Shown piece by piece: positions 35,721 through 43,730 of a stretch of DNA of 57,677 nt. Location: contig CAKZOK010000065.1 of the NCBI GenBank assembly GCA_937136415.1, forward strand, positions 1 to 57,677, given 5' to 3'. The translations under genes and the position numbers were made by a program. Within the stretch, counting starts at the first letter, position 1, and each line of letters opens with the position of its first letter. The notes beneath the pieces are model-generated. The model was not told the origin of the DNA, made no database searches, and was given only the letters and a program-made list of their open reading frames with translations. Source of the DNA: an uncultured Cytophagales bacterium (GTDB lineage Bacteria; Bacteroidota; Bacteroidia; Cytophagales; Bernardetiaceae).

Positions 35721-36328
35721 TTTTTATTATTTTAAAATTTTTTATTAAACTGATTAACAGAAGTAAGAGGTAATTAACTCTCCTTAATTTTGATTCTCTT
35801 CTACTTCCTCATTCATTTGACTTATCAAATGTACTATAAAATAATCTAAATAGGAAACAGTATATTTTTATGATAAAAGACAGCCATTGATAATAAAAAT
35901 AGATGTAAAATTAATTTTCTGATAACTCTTCTTTTCCAATCTGAACAGTCAAAAAATCTATTTTATAATGCACCAAAAGCAACACAATATTACTCAATAT
36001 TTGATTTTGATTACACTTTTCAGTAATTTTTGATAAATAAAAAAGCGTACAGGAAACACCTAGTTTATTTAAAAAATTGTGATTGTGTTTTTCATTAAAC
36101 GTTATGACAGTTATTTTTAGATGATATATTTTGTGTGTTCATTTATTCAAAAGCCTCATTTTATATATACCACGCCTCTGAAGAAGTAATAAGTTGGGTT
36201 TTAAGGAACTAAACACACATGAAAAATTAACTGTGATAATTTTTATTGTAATAATAATTTTGACAAAAAAATAATGCACAAAAAGTATTTTGGTGCATTA
36301 GCAAAATTGATATTAGAAGGCAGTTTAG
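35721..36328. other. Intergenic region before the leader-peptide gene
   Basis: A minus-strand frame without ATG (35911-36138, ending VQIGKEELSEN) is open for about 75 codons and may be chance or a remnant. No family, terminator or repeat is otherwise recognised. Confidence 0.35.
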
Positions 36329-36427
36329 TTAAACTCCTCCACTTATTTTAGACATTTTTTCTTTGGATAGTGCAAATTTTTTGAATTTTGATTTTATACT
36401 TTCTTTTTTTGCCGTTTTCTTAAACAT
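36329..36427 (-). CDS. Short double-glycine leader peptide (putative C39 exporter substrate)
   Basis: The 32-codon frame reads MFKKTAKKESIKSKFKKF followed by ALSKEKMSKISGGV and TAA. The segment LSKEKMSKISGG matches the double-glycine leaders of Bacteroidota natural-product precursors ('L.kekM.kI.GG'), which C39 peptidases cut after GG. Its start faces a C39-type exporter gene about 200 bases away on the other strand. Only one residue (Val) follows GG, so either the core is lost, the peptide is a leader-only remnant, or the TAA interrupts a longer precursor: the frame continues after the stop with LNCLLISILLMHQNTFCALF. Too short for routine gene calling. Confidence 0.6.
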   Translation of the reverse strand: MFKKTAKKESIKSKFKKFALSKEKMSKISGGV

Positions 36428-36625
36428 TTGATTCGTAAGTTTAATATAATTAATTAGGGATATTTTTTTAGAGAAACAAATTTACATTTTTTTTCCTAAA
36501 AAAACAACTTTTATCAAAAAGTATTACATTTCCTAATTGTGAATAAAGCATTACCAATACCATACATGTTTCAATTTTTTATGCTACATTTACATAAAAA
36601 ATAAAATCCTATTCTTAAAATTAAC

Positions 36626-38830
36626 ATGGCAAAATTTTCTCATATCAAGCAGCGTGACCAAATGGATTGTGGACCTACATGTTTGAAAATGATAACCAAA
36701 CATTATGGTAAAAACTTCTCTCTACCTTACTTGCGTGAGCAATGTTACATAGGCAAACAAGGAGTTTCTCTCTTAGGAATTGCTACGGCAGCCGAAAAAA
36801 TAGGGCTTCGTACACTTGCTGTACAAATTGATACTCAAACCATTATAAAAGAACGTCCTGTACCTTTTATAGCACATTGGAATCAGAATCATTTTGTTGT
36901 AGTTTATAAAATCACACAGAAAAAAGTATTTGTTGCCAATCCTGCTTCACGTCTTTTAGAGTACACACACGACGAATTTGAAAAGGTTTGGGCTCAATCA
37001 AATGAGGATAATAAAAGACAAGGTATTGCACTCTTAATAGAAACTACACCAGAGTTTGATAATCAAGAAGAAGTAGAGGAAAATAAGGCATCTTTTTCCT
37101 ACTTGCTCAAATACTTTACACCTCATAAAGCGATTATGTTTCAGCTTTTTTTGGGTTTATTGGGAGCTACCTTACTCTCTCTTTTCTTGCCTCTTCTTAC
37201 ACAAGCTCTTGTAGATACAGGTATTCAGCAGAAAAACTTGTCCTTTGTTTATGTTGTTTTGATAGCTCAATTATTATTTTTTGCTTCAAGAAGTGCTATT
37301 GACATGATACGAACTTGGATATTATTACAATTTTCTATGAAAATAAATATTCAAATTGTATCTGATTTTTTGGCTAAAATGATTAAGCTACCCCTATCAT
37401 TTTTTGACTCTAAAAATTTAGGAGATATTATACAACGCATTCAGGATAATCGTCTAATTGAAATCTTTTTAAGCCGAGTTTTACTAGATTTTATATTTTC
37501 GTTAGCAAGCCTTTTTGCTGTTGGAGTACTGGTGTTGGTTTATAGCCCAATCATCTTTACTATATTTATGATAGGAAGTACTATTTATGTTTTTTGGATT
37601 TTGATGTTTATGAAACAACGAAAAGTACTTGATGCCAAACGCTTTGCTGTTTTTTCAGAAACAAAAAGCAATGAGATAGAGCTTATACAAGGAATGGCAG
37701 AAATCAAGTTTAATAATTTTGAAAAAGAGAAACGGTGGGAATGGGAAAGGTTACAAGTAAAACGAGCTAAATTATCAATGAAAGGATTAAAACTAGACCA
37801 AGTTCAAAAATATGGAAGTGGGTTTATTAATGAACTCAAAAATATTATTATTACATTTTGGGCTGCTTATGAAGTTATTCAAGGCAGTATGACACTTGGT
37901 ATGATGATGGCATTACAGCAAGTATTGGGGCAAATGGATGTACCATTAAGACTATTTGTAGATTTTGCTCAAAAAGGACAAGACGCACAGCTTAGTTTGG
38001 AACGTTTAGGAGAAATTCATGACCAAAAAAATGAAGATGAAGGCGAAGCCCTTGTTCAACAAATGCCATTGGATGTAGAAGGGGTGAGTAATAGAGATAT
38101 TTACCTCAAAAATGTGAGTTTTAGGTACGGAACGCCACACAGTCAGCCAGCTATTGATGATTTGACTTTGCATATTCCAGCAGGCAAAACAACAGCTATT
38201 GTAGGAGAAAGTGGGAGTGGAAAGACAACACTTTTAAAACTTTTGTTGAAATATTATATTCCTCAACAAGGGCAAATTTTAATGGGTTCTACCCCAATAA
38301 ATGCTATTTCTAGTAATATTTGGCGTTCGAATATAGGTGCAGTTATGCAAGAGGGTTTTATTTTTACTGAAAGTATTGCCAAAAATATTGCTTTGGGTGA
38401 TGAACAACCCACCAACAAACGCCTCATCGAAGCTGCTCAAATAGCTAATATTTTTGAGCATGTTCAAGGGCTTCCCTTGGGTTTTTATACAAAGGTAGGA
38501 CAATCAGGAGAAGGATTAAGTCAAGGGCAAAAACAGCGTTTGCTTATTGCTCGTGCTGTTTATAAAAACCCTGATTATTTGTTTTTTGATGAGGCAACTT
38601 CTGCCCTTGATGCCAAAAATGAAAAGGTGATTTCTGAAAACTTGGAAAAGTTTGGAGAATCAAAAACGCAAGTAATAATTGCTCACCGTCTGAGTACTGT
38701 CAAAAATGCAGACCAAATTATTTTCTTAGAAAAAGGAAAAATAAAAGAGATTGGAACACATGAAGAACTCGTAGAAAAGAAAGGAATGTATTTTAATTTA
38801 GTAAAAAATCAATTAGAATTAGCAGGTTAG
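36626..38830 (+). CDS. Peptidase-containing ABC transporter (C39 bacteriocin-type exporter)
   Basis: This 734-residue protein combines a C39 leader peptidase, a six-helix membrane domain and an ATPase, as in PCAT/SunT-type exporters that cut and export double-glycine peptides. In the peptidase (residues 1-130), Gln9 and Cys15 (IKQRDQMDCGPTCLKMI) and His89 (QNHFVVVY) are present. The third triad position, normally Asp in a 'DP' motif, is Asn105 in VFVANPAS. The ATPase shows Walker A GESGSGKTT (about 527), signature LSQGQKQR, Walker B YLFFDEATSALD and the switch IIAHRLST. No modification enzymes, immunity gene or HlyD partner lie next to it. The only candidate substrate nearby is the short divergent peptide at 36329-36427. 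Confidence 0.93.
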   Translation: MAKFSHIKQRDQMDCGPTCLKMITKHYGKNFSLPYLREQCYIGKQGVSLLGIATAAEKIGLRTLAVQIDTQTIIKERPVPFIAHWNQNHFVVVYKITQKKVFVANPASRLLEYTHDEFEKVWAQSNEDNKRQGIALLIETTPEFDNQEEVEENKASFSYLLKYFTPHKAIMFQLFLGLLGATLLSLFLPLLTQALVDTGIQQKNLSFVYVVLIAQLLFFASRSAIDMIRTWILLQFSMKINIQIVSDFLAKMIKLPLSFFDSKNLGDIIQRIQDNRLIEIFLSRVLLDFIFSLASLFAVGVLVLVYSPIIFTIFMIGSTIYVFWILMFMKQRKVLDAKRFAVFSETKSNEIELIQGMAEIKFNNFEKEKRWEWERLQVKRAKLSMKGLKLDQVQKYGSGFINELKNIIITFWAAYEVIQGSMTLGMMMALQQVLGQMDVPLRLFVDFAQKGQDAQLSLERLGEIHDQKNEDEGEALVQQMPLDVEGVSNRDIYLKNVSFRYGTPHSQPAIDDLTLHIPAGKTTAIVGESGSGKTTLLKLLLKYYIPQQGQILMGSTPINAISSNIWRSNIGAVMQEGFIFTESIAKNIALGDEQPTNKRLIEAAQIANIFEHVQGLPLGFYTKVGQSGEGLSQGQKQRLLIARAVYKNPDYLFFDEATSALDAKNEKVISENLEKFGESKTQVIIAHRLSTVKNADQIIFLEKGKIKEIGTHEELVEKKGMYFNLVKNQLELAG

Positions 38831-38835
38831 TTCGT

Positions 38836-38870
38836 AACCGTCGTTGAGATTTAAACCCTCAACGACGGTT
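38836..38870. terminator. Hairpin between convergent exporter and gldB genes
   Basis: AACCGTCGTTGAG pairs with CTCAACGACGGTT across a short loop, five bases after the exporter stop codon. There is only a short T-run, so it may act as a weak terminator or be a small palindromic repeat. Confidence 0.6.
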
Positions 38871-38906
38871 TCAAATCTTATTGAGTATTGAGAGTTAATC
38901 AAAATT

Positions 38907-39914
38907 TTACTCCTCTTGCTTTTTGGGTCGGTATTTAGATTTCTCAAAAATTTCTTTATGATTTTTCATTTTCATAAGCTCAGGCAAACTCACATCAGGG
39001 TTTTGTTTCATATAGGCTCTGACAATTTGCCAGCCCAACCATTGTGCAATTCTACCAGGGCATTCTTGACCAATTTCGAAAGTATGAGGGCGTGCTTCTA
39101 AGTATTTTCGTTTTTCTACTTGGGCAGTTGCATAAAATAATTCTTGTTTTACAAAATGCCCCCAAACATCAGTTTGGTAGGTTTCACAATCTTTAATTTC
39201 TTGATTTGAATAACCAATCACTAAAGAATCAGCAGCTTTTGGAACTACTTTTTCAATAAAATAATACGTCTTTCCCCACCAAATCATTTCATTTATCATA
39301 CTATTATCTGATGGGTTGCTCAAATTGTATCGCCCCGAAAGCTCTCTAGCAATGTGCGTTTGGATTGCCTCAGGGTGATAACGCTCCCAAAGATAATTTG
39401 GAATAGCCTCAATTGGAGGGCGATAATAAGACTGCGCACCCAAAAAATAATCTAAACCAACCAAAAACATACTATCACTTGGCACTACGTCCATTTCATA
39501 TCCTGCCACAATCGTATAAACTTTAGGAACATAAAAATCGGGATAATAATATTTTGTATAACTAAAAACATCATTTAATTGCTGTCTTAATTCATCAAAA
39601 TCATACGCCTCATCTACTTGATTTTGAACAGTATCAATATAAGGGTCAGTTGCTCGCTTTACCAACTCTTCCAAAATACGAATATCATTAACCCGAAATC
39701 CTTTTAATAATAAATCTGGATTTTCTTTTAAATAAGTAAGAATTTCGTCTTTACTTTGTCCATCAAATATTTTTTTATCTACTCGTTCGATTTCTACATT
39801 AACTTTCAAATTTGAAATATCAGGAAGGCTTTCCTTTTGAAGTGAACACGAAGAAAAAAGTAACAAAGTAAGTAGAGTAAAAAAGACAAAAACAGTTAGT
39901 TTTATTTTTTGCAT
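38907..39914 (-). CDS. gldB: GldB-type gliding motility lipoprotein
   Basis: GldB is a lipoprotein required for gliding in Flavobacterium. The protein has a lipoprotein signal (LLFSSC, Cys23), then VNVEIERVDKKIF, LVGLDYFLGAQSYYRPP, WWGKTYYFIEKVVPKAADS and VIGYSNQEIKDCETYQTDVW. These correspond to the conserved GldB blocks as I recall them (D..F near the N-terminus, YFLG.D..YY, GK..YF....P). Near the end are CPGRIAQWLGWQIVRAYM and VSLPELM. Its 335 residues match the family. Together with sprA it supports a gliding or T9SS-bearing organism. Confidence 0.85.
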   Translation of the reverse strand: MQKIKLTVFVFFTLLTLLLFSSCSLQKESLPDISNLKVNVEIERVDKKIFDGQSKDEILTYLKENPDLLLKGFRVNDIRILEELVKRATDPYIDTVQNQVDEAYDFDELRQQLNDVFSYTKYYYPDFYVPKVYTIVAGYEMDVVPSDSMFLVGLDYFLGAQSYYRPPIEAIPNYLWERYHPEAIQTHIARELSGRYNLSNPSDNSMINEMIWWGKTYYFIEKVVPKAADSLVIGYSNQEIKDCETYQTDVWGHFVKQELFYATAQVEKRKYLEARPHTFEIGQECPGRIAQWLGWQIVRAYMKQNPDVSLPELMKMKNHKEIFEKSKYRPKKQEE

Positions 39915-40084
39915 AATTTAATTTATCGCTTAATAATTGGTTTTATTTTTTTAGTTTTGAAAGTAAGATGTTTATTTTACCTCTTTTATATTTTTCTTAA
40001 ACGAAGGTTTGGATAAAGAATTATTCTACATCTTGAAAAGTAAATCAAAATTAATGATTTTTGTGTAAATGAAATGATTTTAAG

Positions 40085-40170
40085 TAGGGAAAATGACTTG
40101 CCTTTTTCTTTTATACAGTAATTTAATCAATCAAAATACTAACTTAGGAAAAGGCATGCCTTTTCCCTAT
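40085..40170. repeat. Inverted repeat upstream of the Rid-family gene
   Basis: TAGGGAAAATGACTTGCCTT is matched by the inverse GGCATGCCTTTTCCCTA with a spacer of about 35 bases. It ends 14 bases before the start codon at 40184, so it is either a small mobile hairpin or part of the untranslated leader. Confidence 0.6.
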
Positions 40171-40183
40171 AAATATAATTATT

Positions 40184-40600
40184 ATGTCAAATCAAAAATT
40201 TGAAACGAATAACGCACCCAAACCAGTTGGTTTGTATCCTCATGCACGCAAAGTAGGCAATTTATTATTTCTTTCTGGCGTAGGAGCTAGAGATGCCAAA
40301 ACCAACCAAATACATGGAAATGTGTATGATGAAAATAAAAAATTAGTAGCCTATGATATAGAGGCACAGTGCCATACTGTCTTTCAGAATGTCAAAGCAA
40401 TTTTGGAAGCAAGTGGAAGCAGTTGGAACAACCTCGTCGATGTAACTGTCTTTCTTACCAATATGGAAGATGATTTTGAGGCATATAATAAAATTTATGC
40501 AGAGTATTTTAAAGATAATCAACCTTGTAGAACAACATTAGGAATTAAAGCCCTTCCAACTCCAATTGCTATTGAATTAAAATGTGTAGCCACAATTTAA
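40184..40600 (+). CDS. Rid family (RidA/YjgF) protein
   Basis: A 138-residue trimer-forming Rid protein. Seen are the N-terminal PKPVGLYPHARKVGNLLFLS, VFQNVKAILEASGSSWNNLV, DVTVFLTNM, and the conserved Arg of CRTTLGI that binds the substrate carboxylate in enamine/imine deaminases, followed by PTPIAIELKCVA. The 20-residue insertion after GVGARDAKTN differs from archetypal RidA, so it may belong to another Rid subgroup. Nothing nearby points to a substrate. Confidence 0.88.
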   Translation: MSNQKFETNNAPKPVGLYPHARKVGNLLFLSGVGARDAKTNQIHGNVYDENKKLVAYDIEAQCHTVFQNVKAILEASGSSWNNLVDVTVFLTNMEDDFEAYNKIYAEYFKDNQPCRTTLGIKALPTPIAIELKCVATI

Positions 40601-40687
40601 GAAATTTGTGTAATTTTGCATTTCATTTTAAAATCTTGTCAAACTATTAGAAAGCGAATATTTATTCGCATAAAACATATATAAAAA

Positions 40688-41104
40688 ATGACTGAATTCG
40701 AAATTTTAGCCGAAACACCAAACTACTCAATAAAATTAAACCCAGAAGTGCCTTGTATAATGATAAAATGGCGTGGCGATATGGAAAGTGAAAGTTATCG
40801 TCAGGCACTTAATGATACAATAAATTGGATGAAAGAACGCCAAGTTTCCAAAATCATTAATGATGACCGTAAAATAAAAAAAGGACTTGCTCCAAAAGAC
40901 CAAAAATGGGCAATGGAAGATTGGTTGGAACGTGCTTTAGAAGCTGGTTATCAATCTATGGCAATCATTCAAGAGCGTGATTTCTTCAAACGTTTTCCTG
41001 CTGCACAACTTTCTGCCATGACACGCCTGCATTTTCAAAACCTTATCAAAATTGAATACTTTAGCACCGTAAAAGCTGCCGAAGAATGGATAAAAGTAGC
41101 TTAA
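40688..41104 (+). CDS. STAS/SpoIIAA-like single-domain protein
   Basis: The 138-residue soluble protein has alternating strands and helices (PCIMIKWRGDMESESYRQAL, VSKIINDDRKIKKG, YQSMAIIQERDFFKRF, KIEYFSTVKAAEEWI). This is the pattern of STAS-like proteins common in Cytophagales, whose final helix is 'f.s...A..WL'. Function is unknown. The last two codons lie inside a direct duplication that flanks the family A element downstream. Confidence 0.6.
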   Translation: MTEFEILAETPNYSIKLNPEVPCIMIKWRGDMESESYRQALNDTINWMKERQVSKIINDDRKIKKGLAPKDQKWAMEDWLERALEAGYQSMAIIQERDFFKRFPAAQLSAMTRLHFQNLIKIEYFSTVKAAEEWIKVA

Positions 41105-41108
41105 TTCA

Positions 41109-41143
41109 ATTACGGATTACGGATTACGGATTACGGATTACGG
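41109..41143. repeat. Tandem 7-bp repeat (ATTACGG x5)
   Basis: Five perfect ATTACGG units directly after the stop codon at 41104. Four more units lie at 41237-41264, and the inverse (CGTAATC units) lies at 41344-41397, so the whole region can fold back on itself between convergent genes. Confidence 0.9.
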
Positions 41144-41153
41144 AAAATATCAA

Positions 41154-41226
41154 GTGGTGTTGTAAAAAGTATGATAAGTTATTTGGTTGTTGGTGTCGCT
41201 TCGCTAAAACACCAACAACGGCATTG
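41154..41226 (+). repeat. Dispersed hairpin repeat, family A (copy 3)
   Basis: Near-identical to copies 1, 2 and 4. It separates two copies of a direct repeat that starts GCTTAATTCAATTACGG and ends GGAAAATATCAA (41099-41153 and 41227-41274), as though the element was accompanied by, or landed within, a duplication of roughly 50 bp. Confidence 0.88.
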
Positions 41227-41236
41227 GCTTAATTCA

Positions 41237-41264
41237 ATTACGGATTACGGATTACGGATTACGG
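41237..41264. repeat. Tandem 7-bp repeat (ATTACGG x4)
   Basis: Second ATTACGG block, one unit shorter than the first, inside the duplicated segment to the right of the family A element. Confidence 0.9.
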
Positions 41265-41343
41265 AAAATATCAAACTAAAAAATATAATTTAGGGCTAAA
41301 AATTAATTAAAGTACTAACTTTATAAATGTAAGGCATTTCATT

Positions 41344-41397
41344 CGTAATCCGTAATCTTTAATCCGTAATCTTTAATCCATAATCTTTAATCCGTAA
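41344..41397. repeat. Inverse repeat block (CGTAATCTTTAATC units)
   Basis: About four CGTAATC-like units spaced by TTTAATC, complementary to the ATTACGG arrays. They end four bases before the next gene's stop codon at 41402, so the block may work as terminator for the convergent genes. Confidence 0.75.
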
Positions 41398-41401
41398 TTA
41401 A

Positions 41402-43189
41402 TTAACTGACTTCTTCTTGTAATTGCTTTTCATAAAGTTGTGTATAAAGTCCACCAAATTTTAGAAGCTCTTCGTGCGTTCCTTGCTCGGTTATTTTTCC
41501 TTCATCTAAGAAAATAATATAATCAGCAAGTTTGGCAGAAGAAACACGGTGAGAAATAATAATTGAGGTGCGATTTTTCATAATACGTTTCATATTTTGA
41601 AGAATCGCATTTTCTGTTTTTGTATCAACAGCCGAAAGACTATCATCTAAAATCATTATTTTTGGATTGCGAATAATTGCTCTGGCAATACTTACACGCT
41701 GTTTCTGTCCTCCTGAAAGTGTAATTCCTCTTTCCCCAAGCATTGTTTCGAATCCTTCTGGAAAGCGTTCTATATTTTCCAATAAATCTGCGTCTGCTGC
41801 TGCCTCTTTAATTTGATTTTCTTCAAAATCATTTTCATTAAAACCAAATGCAATATTATTTCGAATAGAATCAGAAAACAAAAATACTTCCTGTGGAACA
41901 TAACCTACATTTGAGCGCAAATATTCAATTTCATATTCTTTAATATTGGTCTTATCTACCAAAATTTTTCCCTCTGTTGTGTCATACATTCTACAAATCA
42001 GGTTGGCTATGGTGCTTTTTCCCGAGCCTGTCGTACCCAAAATGGCAAGTGTCTGCCCTTCACGAATTTCAAAACTTACAGTATCCAACGCCTTAATTCC
42101 AGAATCTGGATAAACAAAAGTTACATTATCAAATTTGACTGCACCTTTTACTTCACTCGTTTTATTTTCTATCGAAACAATTTCACTTTTTGTATTCAAA
42201 AACTCATTAATACGCTCTTGTGAAGCAGCAGCACGTTGTGTAAGGCTCGTTACCCAACCCAAAGAAGCAACAGGCCAAGTCAAAAGGTTTACATAAATCA
42301 CAAATTCGGCGATATTTCCTGTCGTAATTGTTCCTCTCATTACCTCAATTCCACCAATATAAACTGTGAGAATAGTACTCAATCCAATCAAACCCACAAT
42401 TAAAGGTAAAAAAAGTGAATTTACACGCACCAAATCAAGTGATTTATTAAAATAATCTTTTGTTTCTCCTTCAAACTCTCTTGAAAAATCAGTTTCTCTA
42501 GTATAAGCCTTCATCACACGAATCCCTGAAAAAGCCTCCTGTACGAAAGTGGTCATTTTGGAAAGACTTTTTTGAATTAAAACCGAACGTTTATTGATTA
42601 AATTATTAACATAATAAATTCCAAATGACAACAATGGCAGAGGTAAGAGGGCAAATAAAGTCAATCGGACATTAATTGTGAGCATATAAGAAATAACCAA
42701 GACAGCCGTTCCGACCATATTTATAGTGTACATAATGGCAGGTCCTAAATACATTCTGACGTGTGAAACATCTTCTGAAATACGATTCATAAGGTCGCCT
42801 GTATTATTTTTTCTATAAAAAGACAAAGGCAATTTTTGATAGTGAATATAAATATCATTTTTCAAATCATATTCAATCAATCTTGACATGACAATAATCG
42901 TTTGGCGTTGGAAAAACAAAAATATACCACGAAAAAAAGCCATCAATAAAATAATTCCACCATAAAGTAAAACTACATTTCTAAAGGTAATCATTACTTG
43001 GTCTTGTGAAGCTGTTCCTTCAAAAAGGTCATTCATTCTGATAGTATTGGTTATCAAATCAAAAGCATGACGCACAACTTGGGCAGGAATAATGGCAAAA
43101 ACACACGACAAAAGCACGAAGAAAATGCCACCCAAAAGATGCCATTTGTAACGGTAAAAATATTTATTTAGGGCAAAAAGTTCTTTCAT
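41402..43189 (-). CDS. ABC exporter half-transporter (MdlA/YheI-like)
   Basis: This is a 595-residue type I ABC exporter with six membrane helices followed by an ATPase. The ATPase has Walker A LGTTGSGKSTIAN, signature TLSGGQKQRVSIARAI and IIISHRVSSAK. Walker B reads IMILDDSLSAVD, with Asp where the catalytic Glu usually is; this is typical of one half of heterodimeric exporters of the MdlAB/BmrCD/YheHI type. No second half-transporter gene is adjacent, so the partner, if any, is elsewhere. The substrate is unknown. Confidence 0.9.
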   Translation of the reverse strand: MKELFALNKYFYRYKWHLLGGIFFVLLSCVFAIIPAQVVRHAFDLITNTIRMNDLFEGTASQDQVMITFRNVVLLYGGIILLMAFFRGIFLFFQRQTIIVMSRLIEYDLKNDIYIHYQKLPLSFYRKNNTGDLMNRISEDVSHVRMYLGPAIMYTINMVGTAVLVISYMLTINVRLTLFALLPLPLLSFGIYYVNNLINKRSVLIQKSLSKMTTFVQEAFSGIRVMKAYTRETDFSREFEGETKDYFNKSLDLVRVNSLFLPLIVGLIGLSTILTVYIGGIEVMRGTITTGNIAEFVIYVNLLTWPVASLGWVTSLTQRAAASQERINEFLNTKSEIVSIENKTSEVKGAVKFDNVTFVYPDSGIKALDTVSFEIREGQTLAILGTTGSGKSTIANLICRMYDTTEGKILVDKTNIKEYEIEYLRSNVGYVPQEVFLFSDSIRNNIAFGFNENDFEENQIKEAAADADLLENIERFPEGFETMLGERGITLSGGQKQRVSIARAIIRNPKIMILDDSLSAVDTKTENAILQNMKRIMKNRTSIIISHRVSSAKLADYIIFLDEGKITEQGTHEELLKFGGLYTQLYEKQLQEEVS

Positions 43190-43730
43190 TTTTTATTTTG
43201 TATTCTGTATAACAAACTTACCAGTCTGTTTAAATCTCATATTTTTCGAACAGGCTAGGAAGTCTGTTATAGATAACCGAACCACTTAACGCTAAAGATA
43301 CACTAAAAGTTAGATTTGATTTTGTCTTTTTGAATGTAACAAGATAAGTTTTGATTTTTTAAGAGGTAAAATGAATGACAAGCTAAAAAAATTGGAAAAA
43401 CCAATAAAATAAAACCCAATAAAGAAGAACCCTTTTTTTGAAACTCTATTTTTTTTGTTTGGAATAAATACTATGAAATCCTTTTTTTTTAATAAAAGGC
43501 GTAATAATTTAGTCTTACTTGTTTGATTTAGGTTATTTATTTTTTAGTTATAAAGATAGTTATAAACTTGTTTTTGTGGCTTTTTTTTGGTTAAATTGTG
43601 AACTTATTCAAAAAACAGTCAAAACAGCTAATTTTATTTTATCTTTTTAGATATTTTTATATAAATTTATAGAAACTTCAAAAAAAATATTTTACAGAAC
43701 ATAACTTTTAGCAAAAAACCTATATTACGT
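43190..43730. other. Long divergent intergenic region upstream of gltA
   Basis: It contains the inverted repeat at 43209-43270. The rest is AT-rich with no gene; both promoters must be here. Confidence 0.4.
43209..43270. repeat. Imperfect inverted repeat
   Basis: ATAACAAACTTACCAGTCTG and the inverse of CAGGCTAGGAAGTCTGTTAT pair with four mismatches over about 22 bases. It looks like another small dispersed palindrome. Confidence 0.6.

Noticed and set aside
41109..41143. Phase-variable promoter or contingency locus made of ATTACGG units
   Set aside because: The array lies between convergent gene ends, not before a start codon, so unit number would not change expression in the usual way.
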